Shown here piece by piece: positions 1 through 5,305 of a DNA stretch of 6,748 nt (position 1 is the stretch's first letter; every line of letters begins with the position of its first letter). Position numbers and translations under genes: made by a program. The DNA is taken from assembly GCA_021814895.1 (NCBI GenBank), contig JAKAHN010000035.1, positions 1 to 6,748 on the forward strand. The letters run 5' to 3'. The notes beneath the pieces were generated by a model, which was not told where the DNA came from, made no database searches, and saw only the letters and a program-made list of their open reading frames with translations. The DNA is from a bacterium. GTDB taxonomy: Bacteria > Patescibacteriota > Minisyncoccia > Phycocordibacterales > 2-02-FULL-43-11.

Positions 1-1
1 A

Positions 2-472
2 TCTGGCGCCCACATTGAAGACGAAGCGCTGGCTGTAAACGGATTCACCCGCGGACAAATTACCGACCAGAAAAAACAAACCGATAGGGAATTGGTGGGA
101 AAATTCTTGAAATGGATGGAAACTTGCCAAGAACACACCATTGCAGGCCAAAATCCGTCATTTGACCGCGATTTTTTGATGTATACGGCTTATCGCTATC
201 ATATAAACTGGCCACTAGCTCACAGAACAATAGACCTCCACTCAATTGCTTATTTCCATATGATTAAGCGCGGAATTGAAATACCGATTGAAAATAAGCA
301 TTCAAAAGTAAACCTGACCAGCATTATCAAGTATGTAGGTATTGATATGGAGCGGGGAACTCACAACGCTCTTGAGGACACTCTTCTTGAAGCTGAATGT
401 CTATCACGTCTTATTTATAACAAACCTCTTTTGCCGGAGTATGAAAAATTTGCAATACCGCAAGGCTTCTAA
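2..472 (+). CDS. DEDDh-family 3'-5' exonuclease, C-terminal part
   Basis: This is the last 156 residues of a DnaQ/RNase T-like 3'-5' exonuclease; the reading frame is open to the left window edge, so the true start lies outside. The Exo II region is visible as AGQNPSFDRDFL, with its metal-binding Asp at about visible residue 55. The Exo III region is THNALEDTLLEAECL, with His 121 and Asp 126 giving the HxxxxD spacing of the DEDDh subclass. The Exo I motif (DxE) should lie just before the visible IEDEALAVNGFT stretch and is cut off. Family members remove 3' nucleotides from DNA or RNA using two metal ions; whether this one proofreads, repairs DNA or trims RNA cannot be told. It has no visible fused polymerase or helicase domain and ends shortly after the exonuclease fold. 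The gene ends in TAA, 33 bases before the CYTH gene on the same strand, so the two may be cotranscribed. Confidence 0.88.
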   Translation, partial: SGAHIEDEALAVNGFTRGQITDQKKQTDRELVGKFLKWMETCQEHTIAGQNPSFDRDFLMYTAYRYHINWPLAHRTIDLHSIAYFHMIKRGIEIPIENKHSKVNLTSIIKYVGIDMERGTHNALEDTLLEAECLSRLIYNKPLLPEYEKFAIPQGF

Positions 473-505
473 AACGTTATAAATTTTTTCCTGCAATTCT
501 AAAAA

Positions 506-1081
506 ATGCCTAAAAAAATTAAATCTGGAAATTTGGAAATTGAAGCGAGATTTTTGGGGATAGACCAAAAAAATCTTAAGAGTAGGTTAAAAAAATTGGG
601 CGCAAAAGATTTTGGTGAAAAAAGAATTGATGAGATAATTTTTTATGACAAAAATTTGAAATGGCTTCCCAAAAAAAATAAATTTGTTCGAATTCGAAAG
701 GTTGGAAAAGAAATAACACTGACACTTAAAAACCGTCTCGCTCCCGGAACAATAGATGGTACAGAGGAAATTGAATTTGGGGTAAATGATTGGAATAAAG
801 CAAAATTATTCCTTGAACGACTTGATTTGGTCGCTTATCGCGAGCAAGAAAAAATCCGCCATACTTTTAAGTTAAAAGGCGTAACTGTAGATATTGACAC
901 TTGGCCTGGTATCCCGACTTGGGCGGAAATTGAAGGAAGAAAAGAATTAGACATAAAAATGGTCGCGAAATTGCTCGGTTTTAATTGGGAAAAAGCTGTT
1001 TTAATTGACGCCAGACGAATAATTGAGGATATCTATAACATACCGGTAGGAAAAATGAGGATTTTTAAGTTTAAGGTCTAA
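506..1081 (+). CDS. CYTH-domain protein (class IV adenylate cyclase / triphosphatase-like)
   Basis: This 191-residue protein has the layout of the CYTH triphosphate-tunnel family, which hydrolyses or cyclises triphosphorylated substrates (ATP, thiamine triphosphate, inorganic triphosphate) with divalent metal. Charged residues alternate along the predicted strands: E11 and E13 in LEIEARF, R62 and R64 in FVRIRK, K75 in TLTLK, E88 and E90 in EEIEF, K116 and R118 in EKIRHTF, D129 and D131 in VTVDIDTWPG, and E141 and E143 in WAEIEG. The usual N-terminal signature is ExExK; here the fifth position is Arg (R15), a conservative change. The length matches CyaB-like members, and no second domain such as CHAD is present. 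The exact substrate cannot be assigned. No clear Shine-Dalgarno sequence precedes the ATG. Upstream is the exonuclease gene and downstream is an intrinsic terminator, which closes this probable two-gene unit. The fold call is secure; enzymatic specificity is not. Confidence 0.85.
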   Translation: MPKKIKSGNLEIEARFLGIDQKNLKSRLKKLGAKDFGEKRIDEIIFYDKNLKWLPKKNKFVRIRKVGKEITLTLKNRLAPGTIDGTEEIEFGVNDWNKAKLFLERLDLVAYREQEKIRHTFKLKGVTVDIDTWPGIPTWAEIEGRKELDIKMVAKLLGFNWEKAVLIDARRIIEDIYNIPVGKMRIFKFKV

Positions 1082-1144
1082 ATTAGTAAAATAATGAAAA
1101 AATGTTAGTAATTTTTAACCAGAAAAATTGGTCTCTGTAAATAG

Positions 1145-1173
1145 AAAATATGGCTCTATAAGGCCATATTTTT
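1145..1173 (+). terminator. Intrinsic terminator after the CYTH gene
   Basis: A perfect 10-bp stem (1145-1154 with 1163-1172, arms AAAATATGGC and GCCATATTTT) encloses an 8-base loop, and the 3' arm runs into five consecutive T residues. It lies 63 bases after the CYTH stop and just before the promoter elements of the next gene, as expected for the end of the exonuclease-CYTH transcript. The stem is AT-rich at its base, so efficiency may be moderate. Its A-rich left flank could also let it act on the other strand. Confidence 0.7.
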
Positions 1174-1177
1174 GTGT

Positions 1178-1206
1178 TTGACACAGGTTGAAAAACATTG
1201 GATAAG
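1178..1206 (+). promoter_or_regulatory. Possible upstream sigma70-like promoter (P1)
   Basis: A perfect TTGACA (1178-1183) is followed after 17 bases by GATAAG (1201-1206), which matches four of six positions of TATAAT. Its -35 box lies exactly 30 bases upstream of the -35 box of the better promoter at 1208. It is the weaker of the two and may be chance. Confidence 0.3.
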
Positions 1207-1207
1207 C

Positions 1208-1236
1208 TTGACAAGCAAATCTAAATATGCTAACAT
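1208..1236 (+). promoter_or_regulatory. Sigma70-like promoter (P2) for the lytic transglycosylase
   Basis: A perfect TTGACA -35 (1208-1213), a 17-base spacer and TAACAT (1231-1236) form a sigma70-type promoter. TGC directly before the -10 (1228-1230) gives an extended -10 element. Transcription should begin near 1243, leaving a leader of about 110 bases before the start codon at 1356. The -35 box sits inside the partial palindrome CTTGaCAAG (1207-1215), so a regulator could overlap it. The assignment rests on consensus match and position only. Confidence 0.6.
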
Positions 1237-1244
1237 TATAAGAG

Positions 1245-1345
1245 ATCAGAGCTTGTGCTCTGGTTTTTAATTTATGCCATTCCAACTGGTCTGTCGGCAT
1301 AAAAACGCCATAACGCATATTACCAGTTAAGAAGTCGTTACGGTG
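1245..1345 (+). promoter_or_regulatory. Structured 5' leader with possible kissing loops, upstream of the transglycosylase
   Basis: Three hairpins follow the predicted transcription start. Hairpin 1 pairs 1245-1252 with 1257-1264 (core CAGAGC/GCTCTG, TTGT loop) and is followed by a T run to 1268. Hairpin 2 is a perfect 8-bp stem, TTTATGCC 1271-1278 with GGCATAAA 1296-1303, with a 17-base loop. Hairpin 3 pairs 1306-1315 with 1336-1345, having one A-C mismatch and one G-T wobble, with a 20-base loop. The loops of hairpins 2 and 3 hold perfectly complementary 7-mers near their centres, AACTGGT (1284-1290) and ACCAGTT (1322-1328), which could form a kissing interaction. A competing fold pairs those 7-mers directly around a small GGC/GCC hairpin (1296-1298 with 1307-1309). 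Hairpin 3 ends 10 bases before the ATG and contains GGTG, the only weak Shine-Dalgarno-like sequence. I do not recognise a known riboswitch class. Regulatory function is inferred from pairing alone. Confidence 0.4.
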
Positions 1346-1355
1346 AATATGATCT

Positions 1356-1820
1356 ATGACAATTGAATTAGCAACTAGTTTTATTTTTTTGGTTACAACC
1401 TTTTACGGACCGGCAACATCTGTTGCTGAAGTGAATCAAACTGCCGTAGATAAGCAAATTAGCCAACCTAAAGAGGAGATGACTATCAATGGGCCGGTTA
1501 CCCTTGAAAATTACGTAAAGGATTATTTTAAGGATGAACCTGTGCTTGCGGATATCGCAAGATGTGAAAGTCAATATCGCCAATTTGGAAAAACCGGCCA
1601 AATAATTCGGGGGAAAGTAAACCAGTATGACATCGGTATAATGCAGATCAATGAAAAGTATCATGCTGAGCAAGCGGAAAAAAATGGCTTTGACTTATAC
1701 ACCCTGGAAGGCAATATGGCCTACGGCAAATGGCTTTATGAGAAAGAGGGGGTTACACCTTGGATGTCTTCATCAAAGTGTTGGAAAAATGGAGATGTTC
1801 AAATAGCAATAGCGAAATAA
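1356..1820 (+). CDS. Secreted SLT-type lytic transglycosylase-like protein
   Basis: This 154-residue protein resembles small family-1 lytic transglycosylases, which cleave the MurNAc-GlcNAc bond of peptidoglycan. The likely catalytic Glu is E71 in DIARCESQYRQF, followed by the typical DIGIMQIN segment (92-99) and a helix-rich tail ending AYGKWLYEKEGVTPWMSSSKCW. C70, next to the catalytic Glu, and C142 could form a disulfide. A hydrophobic segment at about 5-22 with a signal-peptidase-like SVA site near 22-24 suggests export. The signal is odd: there is no Lys or Arg before the hydrophobic core, and Glu is at position 4. Residues 25-50 look like a flexible linker. ATG 1356 is the first possible start because an in-frame TGA lies at 1350-1352; only a weak GGTG precedes it. 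The stop is doubled (TAATAA). The gene has its own promoter and leader and a strong terminator, so it is probably monocistronic. Confidence 0.82.
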   Translation: MTIELATSFIFLVTTFYGPATSVAEVNQTAVDKQISQPKEEMTINGPVTLENYVKDYFKDEPVLADIARCESQYRQFGKTGQIIRGKVNQYDIGIMQINEKYHAEQAEKNGFDLYTLEGNMAYGKWLYEKEGVTPWMSSSKCWKNGDVQIAIAK

Positions 1821-1831
1821 TAAAAAAATAA

Positions 1832-1882
1832 GAAAAACAAAAAACTTCTCTGTGAAACGAACGGGGGAGTTTTTTGTTTTTC
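1832..1882. terminator. Strong, probably bidirectional intrinsic terminator
   Basis: A 19-bp uninterrupted stem (1832-1850 with 1864-1882, including two G-T wobbles near the loop) encloses a 13-base loop. It begins 11 bases after the transglycosylase stop. The plus-strand 3' arm is very T-rich. On the minus strand the arm is likewise T-rich and is followed by more T residues (1821-1831 read in reverse). It can therefore end both the transglycosylase transcript and the converging transcript of the small membrane protein at 2224-2523. Confidence 0.85.
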
Positions 1883-2076
1883 TTTAAAGATAAATTAACG
1901 CCTGATTTAGCGCCTTACTGATATAAACTTGCGGGGAGAGAGTATACGGATTATTATAAGATCCGAGTTTTTGTTGTTATATATAATTATATACAAGTGT
2001 CGCACAATATATCTTTTGGGTATACTTATATAGAGTACAAGTAGGATTTAACCCCTTATCATTGCTGTTCAACTTT

Positions 2077-2096
2077 AATCTGAATAAATCTGAATA
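2077..2096. repeat. Tandem duplication, 10-bp unit x2
   Basis: The unit AATCTGAATA is repeated twice without change, and the next three bases (AAT) begin a third copy. It is intergenic, and no function is evident. Confidence 0.85.
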
Positions 2097-2110
2097 AATG
2101 ACAGGTCACC

Positions 2111-2128
2111 TAGATAAAATAGATAAAA
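2111..2128. repeat. Tandem duplication, 9-bp unit x2
   Basis: The unit TAGATAAAA is repeated twice without change, 14 bases after the 10-bp duplication. Two short perfect duplications this close suggest replication slippage in non-coding DNA or paired binding sites; nothing decides between these. Confidence 0.85.
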
Positions 2129-2223
2129 CTATTATAGATTTGACTCTCCTAGCCAAACTAAACGTACCCTAGTACATCCCAATTGACCTTGCGAGGTCTA
2201 TTATTTATGATGAGCCAACGTAA

Positions 2224-2523
2224 TTATAGAGATAGCGCTGTACTAGTGGTCGAAATGTCTTTATCGGGCGTTTTGTTGGAACCCATTATCCAATCAAAGA
2301 CATTGACAAATTTATCCCAAATAAATATCGCCGGGGTTTTTAAAAAATTTTGCCAAATGTAAGTAACCAGACTCCAAGCATAATTTAAATTTTTCTGGAC
2401 CGTTGGCGAATTTATAATGTTTTGAATATTAAAACCAAAATAACCGAGAACAATCAGAGCGATAACTATTATAATTATCATTTTTATAAAACCACTATCC
2501 CCTTTTATATTATTAAACATCAT
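2224..2523 (-). CDS. Small single-pass membrane protein of unknown function
   Basis: This 99-residue protein has a short N-terminal stretch containing GDSGFIK, then one strongly hydrophobic helix (about 15-29, MIIIIVIALIVLGYFG). A segment with regularly placed tryptophans follows (W50, W57, W69, W78), then a polar, Thr/Ser-rich tail. The pattern matches, from memory, small uncharacterised membrane proteins that recur in Parcubacteria-type genomes; no function is known to me. The N-terminal half could insert with its tail outside, but topology is uncertain. Two adjacent ATG codons (2523 and 2520) can serve as start. A third in-frame ATG at 2481 would give an 85-residue form beginning at the helix; I prefer 2523 because relatives usually keep a short polar stretch before the helix. 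It lies 74 bases downstream of the M23 peptidase gene on the same strand, with a possible promoter element between them. It converges on the transglycosylase terminator. Confidence 0.75.
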   Translation of the reverse strand: MMFNNIKGDSGFIKMIIIIVIALIVLGYFGFNIQNIINSPTVQKNLNYAWSLVTYIWQNFLKTPAIFIWDKFVNVFDWIMGSNKTPDKDISTTSTALSL

Positions 2524-2542
2524 AAATTAAAATGCTTGTCAA
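2512..2542 (-). promoter_or_regulatory. Weak candidate promoter for the small membrane protein
   Basis: On the minus strand a perfect TTGACA (2542-2537) is followed after 19 bases by TTTAAT (2517-2512). The spacing is long, and the -10 box would fall inside the start of the gene. If it is used, translation would have to begin at the later ATG (2481). The -35 box lies in CTTGACAAGCA, an 11-mer identical to that at 1207-1217 before the transglycosylase. Confidence 0.25.
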
Positions 2543-2597
2543 GTAATAAATACTTTGATTTATTTTAATACTATAAGTATAGTTTTTTTGCTGATAT

Positions 2598-3878
2598 TTA
2601 CAAGTAAGAAAGTGGATTGAGATAAGCTTTCAAGTCAGCGATCGGCATTGTATAAGTGCCCTTACAAACACTGCTTGGTCTGCTCATTATTTTCACACCT
2701 GCTGTGGCATAAACAGTAAAATGCAAATGCGGTCCGGTAGTATAACCGGTTACACCTGAATAACCAATAACTTGTCCGGTAGTAACATTTTGGCCTTCCG
2801 ATACGGAAAAAGTTGAAAGATGGGCATATAAAGTTGAAAGACCGTTATTGTGTTCGATTAAAATCCACTTACCGTAAGATGCTCCGGCGCAAACCAAATC
2901 CGTATTACCCAATCCTTTTACAACACCAGAAAGAGCTGCTTTAATCGGCGTGCCGATAGCCGCCCTTAAATCTATGCCGTTATGGCCCATACCGTTATAG
3001 ACCTGGGGATTTTTTGTGGCAAATGCTGTATTGCCGAAATATTGAGTGATAAATACCGCACTTGTCGGCCAATGAAGCACGCCTGAACCTGTTTGGGGCA
3101 GACTATTGGGATCTACAGCAAAATTAAGTTTTGACTCATAATCCAGCAACTCTTTTTCAAAGGCGTCTTTTTTGGCAAGCTGGTCCTTCAACATTTTTTG
3201 ATAAGTCGATTCCTGATTTTTAGTTGAAGTCAATAATTTTTGCTTGGCATTTTTATTATCATCAGCAATTTTTTTGCGAGCAGATAATTCATTTTCCAAA
3301 CTTTTTAAATCCTGTCGAGCTGATTCGGCAGATGATTTGTTTTTTTCCAATCCAACTTTTAAGTTCCTTAAATCAGAAATGTGTTTATTGAGCGCCCCAT
3401 TTAAATTTTTTGCTCCTTCAACGAAATCCCAGACATCAGAAAAACTTTTATTATTAAGTATGGAAACAATCAAAGGTTCCGATTCCATCAAGTCTATATC
3501 GCGAATAGTGTTGGCCAAACCGGTTCGGCTCTTTTGAATTGAATCATTTTTATCATCAATACTTATGGACAAAGATTTAATTTCAAGTTCCTTAGCGCTT
3601 ATTTTTTGTTCAGTAACATTGATTTGCGCCAGTAACTGTTTTCGTTCAGCATCCAAAACGGCAATAGCGCCACTTAGTGTCTTTTGCTGACTTTGAGAAG
3701 CATCAATTTGTTTTTGAGTAGCGGCAATTTGATCCTCAAGCTCTTTTATGGCTGATTGTTTGGTGGCAATCTGGTCTTTCAGATCACTTACTATATCGGC
3801 AGACGAGTTTCCTGCCAATACGCTAAAAAAAATAAGAGCCAGCAAAACTGCCACCGATATTTTTGTTTTACTTATCAT
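2598..3878 (-). CDS. Secreted coiled-coil M23 (LytM-type) peptidoglycan endopeptidase, EnvC-like
   Basis: This 426-residue protein resembles EnvC-type murein hydrolases or hydrolase activators. A clear signal peptide (basic start MISKTK, hydrophobic core to about 22, likely cleavage after SSA at 27) directs export. Residues 28-250 form long heptad-rich coiled coils in two blocks, broken near 131-165 by a segment containing SDVWDFVEGAKNLN. The M23 domain occupies about 266-390. It has the expected zinc ligands: H299 and D303 (GHNGIDL) and H386 (GPHLHF), plus the catalytic histidines H352 (YAHLS) and H384. All are present, so it should be an active metallopeptidase rather than a degenerate activator like E. 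coli EnvC. C330 and C405 could form a disulfide. In known relatives the coiled coil docks on FtsX; no ftsEX is seen here. The ATG overlaps the gltX stop as TAATG, so translation is probably coupled to gltX. Confidence 0.92.
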   Translation of the reverse strand: MISKTKISVAVLLALIFFSVLAGNSSADIVSDLKDQIATKQSAIKELEDQIAATQKQIDASQSQQKTLSGAIAVLDAERKQLLAQINVTEQKISAKELEIKSLSISIDDKNDSIQKSRTGLANTIRDIDLMESEPLIVSILNNKSFSDVWDFVEGAKNLNGALNKHISDLRNLKVGLEKNKSSAESARQDLKSLENELSARKKIADDNKNAKQKLLTSTKNQESTYQKMLKDQLAKKDAFEKELLDYESKLNFAVDPNSLPQTGSGVLHWPTSAVFITQYFGNTAFATKNPQVYNGMGHNGIDLRAAIGTPIKAALSGVVKGLGNTDLVCAGASYGKWILIEHNNGLSTLYAHLSTFSVSEGQNVTTGQVIGYSGVTGYTTGPHLHFTVYATAGVKIMSRPSSVCKGTYTMPIADLKAYLNPLSYL

Positions 3879-5248
3879 TACTTCAGACTTAAAAATTTTT
3901 CTGCCAAACTTAAACGAACAATCGTTTCTTCCTTGCCTATGGCTTCGGCAATTGTAAACGGGTCAGGCGATTTTGGCAGACCAGAAAGCGCATAACGGAG
4001 TGGCCATAAAACCAATCCTCGACCTTCTTTTTCGGCATAAGTCCAAACAGCATCCTTTATGGCAGTTTTAGAAAAATTATCGTTTTTAATGTCAGAAATT
4101 AAATTGATCAATTCTTTGAATCTGCCGACTACATCAGCAAAACTTCCCTCCCCTTTCCACAAAAATCCTTCTTTTCCCCAATTAGGTTTCGTAAAGAAAA
4201 AAGAAAGTTCTCCTCGGTCGGCTAAATCTTTAATGTCGCCGAATTTATTTATTCTCTCGGTTAAAATTGGTTCAATTCTGTTCAGAATGTCTTTTTGATA
4301 ATTTTGAATTTTAGATTTTTCCAATTCTTTTTCATAATTAATTATCCTTAGTTCTTTATTCATCTTTAAAAGATGTTCTTTGTTAACCCAGTCAAGTTTG
4401 TCGGCATTCCAGATTGCCCCGCCTTTTTGAACCCGCGATAAATCAAATTCACCAATCAACTCTTTTAGAGAAAAAATTTCCTTGTCATTATCCGGATGCC
4501 AGCCGAGAAGGGCTAGATAATTCAAAACTGCTTCCGGCAAGTAACCAGCCGTTATAAATTCTGATAATGAAACAACCCCGTGCCGTTTGGAAAGTTTTGA
4601 ACGGTCAGGTGCCAAAACAAGAGGAATATGCGCATATTGCGGATGAGTAAAACCCAAAGCTTCGTAAATAAGTATCTGACGAGGGGTATTTGAAATATGG
4701 TCTTCACCACGAATAACATGGGTCACGCCTTGCTCATAATCGTCAATAACGTTGGCTAAATGAAAAATCGGTTCGTCAAGAGATTTAGCAATCACGATAT
4801 CGCCGAGCTCTGTTGTGTTGAATTTAACCTCACCCCTAATTAAATCTTTAAAAATGACTTCTTTCCCGGGATTTTTTAGACGAATAACTTCTGCTCGACG
4901 AATAGTTTTTTCGCCCTCTTTAGTATCATTTTCTTGCGGTTCCTCCTTTGATATAAACGCCTTTCCTTCAGAAATAAGTTTTTCTAAATATGCCCGATAA
5001 ATTGTTGCCCTGTCTGACTGACGCATTGGCGGATTATTATCCCAATTCAAACCAAGCCACATTAATCCTTTGATTATTTCTTTTGTGTATTCTTCCTTAC
5101 TTCTTTCCTTATCGGTATCTTCAATTCTTAATAAAAACTTACCATCGTTTTTTTTGGCAAATAAATAAGAAAAAAGCGCAGTTCTAACGCTGCCAACATG
5201 CAAATATCCGGTCGGACTTGGAGCAAATCTGGTTATAATTTCAGCCAT
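3878..5248 (-). CDS. gltX: Glutamyl-tRNA synthetase
   Basis: This 456-residue class I aminoacyl-tRNA synthetase charges tRNA with glutamate. The HIGH motif is HVGS (17-20) in RFAPSPTGYLHVGS, and the KMSKS motif is KLSKR (218-222), followed by HG as is usual for GluRS. Other family signatures are RIEDTD, THVIRGEDHISNTPRQ and, in the anticodon-binding region, LWPLRYALSG with SPDPF. The zinc-binding cysteines of many bacterial GluRS are absent (AFISKEEP occurs where CxC is often found). Whether it is non-discriminating (also making Glu-tRNA-Gln for GatCAB) cannot be read directly. I place the start at ATG 5248, giving MAEIITRFAPSPTG; an in-frame TTG at 5287 would add 13 unconserved residues and lies upstream of the likely -10 box. 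It follows the histidine kinase gene by 57 bases and overlaps the M23 gene by one base. Confidence 0.96.
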   Translation of the reverse strand: MAEIITRFAPSPTGYLHVGSVRTALFSYLFAKKNDGKFLLRIEDTDKERSKEEYTKEIIKGLMWLGLNWDNNPPMRQSDRATIYRAYLEKLISEGKAFISKEEPQENDTKEGEKTIRRAEVIRLKNPGKEVIFKDLIRGEVKFNTTELGDIVIAKSLDEPIFHLANVIDDYEQGVTHVIRGEDHISNTPRQILIYEALGFTHPQYAHIPLVLAPDRSKLSKRHGVVSLSEFITAGYLPEAVLNYLALLGWHPDNDKEIFSLKELIGEFDLSRVQKGGAIWNADKLDWVNKEHLLKMNKELRIINYEKELEKSKIQNYQKDILNRIEPILTERINKFGDIKDLADRGELSFFFTKPNWGKEGFLWKGEGSFADVVGRFKELINLISDIKNDNFSKTAIKDAVWTYAEKEGRGLVLWPLRYALSGLPKSPDPFTIAEAIGKEETIVRLSLAEKFLSLK

Positions 5249-5254
5249 AAACAG

Positions 5255-5263
5255 AGTATAACA
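5255..5263 (-). promoter_or_regulatory. Extended -10 promoter for gltX, possibly giving a leaderless mRNA
   Basis: On the minus strand the bases before gltX read TGT-TATACT, an extended -10 element (TATACT at 5260-5255, TGT at 5263-5261). No good -35 lies 16-18 bases upstream; the best is TTTTAG. With usual spacing, transcription would start at about 5248, the A of the ATG, so the message would have essentially no leader. No Shine-Dalgarno sequence lies between the -10 and the ATG. The call rests on sequence match only. Confidence 0.45.
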
Positions 5264-5305
5264 CAAAATCTTCTCGCCTAAAAACAATATAATGTAAAGC
5301 GATAA

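Larger units (their letters stand above)
1883..2223. other. Intergenic stretch with no convincing gene
   Basis: This 341-base AT-rich stretch lies between the converging transglycosylase and small membrane protein genes. I see no tRNA, known structured RNA or convincing open frame. It holds two short tandem duplications (2077-2096 and 2111-2128), a small hairpin CGGAT/ATCCG (1947-1951 with 1961-1965) followed by a short T run, and a hairpin GACCT-TGCG-AGGTC (2185-2198). CCTAG, a pentamer often rare in bacteria, occurs three times (2109, 2148, 2168). The plus frame from 2098 encodes only 24 codons before TAG and then runs open again to TAA at 2221, without recognisable similarity. It may be decayed coding sequence or simple spacer. 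Confidence 0.6.

Noticed and set aside
473..505. Terminator or separate promoter between the exonuclease and CYTH genes
   Set aside because: The 33-base gap holds only an AACGTT palindrome and a T-rich stretch, with no stable stem and no paired promoter boxes.
1115..1318. 67-codon open frame on the minus strand over the leader region
   Set aside because: It overlaps the terminator, promoters and structured leader, has no recognisable domain, and its composition looks like translated AT-rich spacer.
1947..1972. CGGAT/ATCCG hairpin with short T run as an additional terminator or small RNA end
   Set aside because: Only five base pairs with a nine-base loop, and it follows a far stronger terminator; no promoter for a separate RNA is evident.
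1883..2223. Hidden tRNA, SRP RNA, RNase P RNA, tmRNA or CRISPR array
   Set aside because: I looked for the T-loop, SRP core, RNase P core, tag-peptide and spaced-repeat patterns and saw none; the two tandem repeats are too short and unspaced for CRISPR.
2570..2583. ACTATAAGTATAGT inverted repeat followed by seven T on the plus strand, as a terminator
   Set aside because: The stem is only five AT-rich pairs, and no plus-strand gene precedes it. On the minus strand, where the M23 gene ends, it is not followed by a T run.
3244..3537. 97-codon plus-strand open frame inside the M23 gene
   Set aside because: It lies opposite the coiled-coil coding region of a clear gene; Ser/Phe/Leu-rich antisense shadow.
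5249..5287. Longer gltX start at TTG 5287
   Set aside because: It adds 13 unconserved residues before the canonical MAEIITRFAPSPTG start and would require transcription from upstream of the apparent -10 box.
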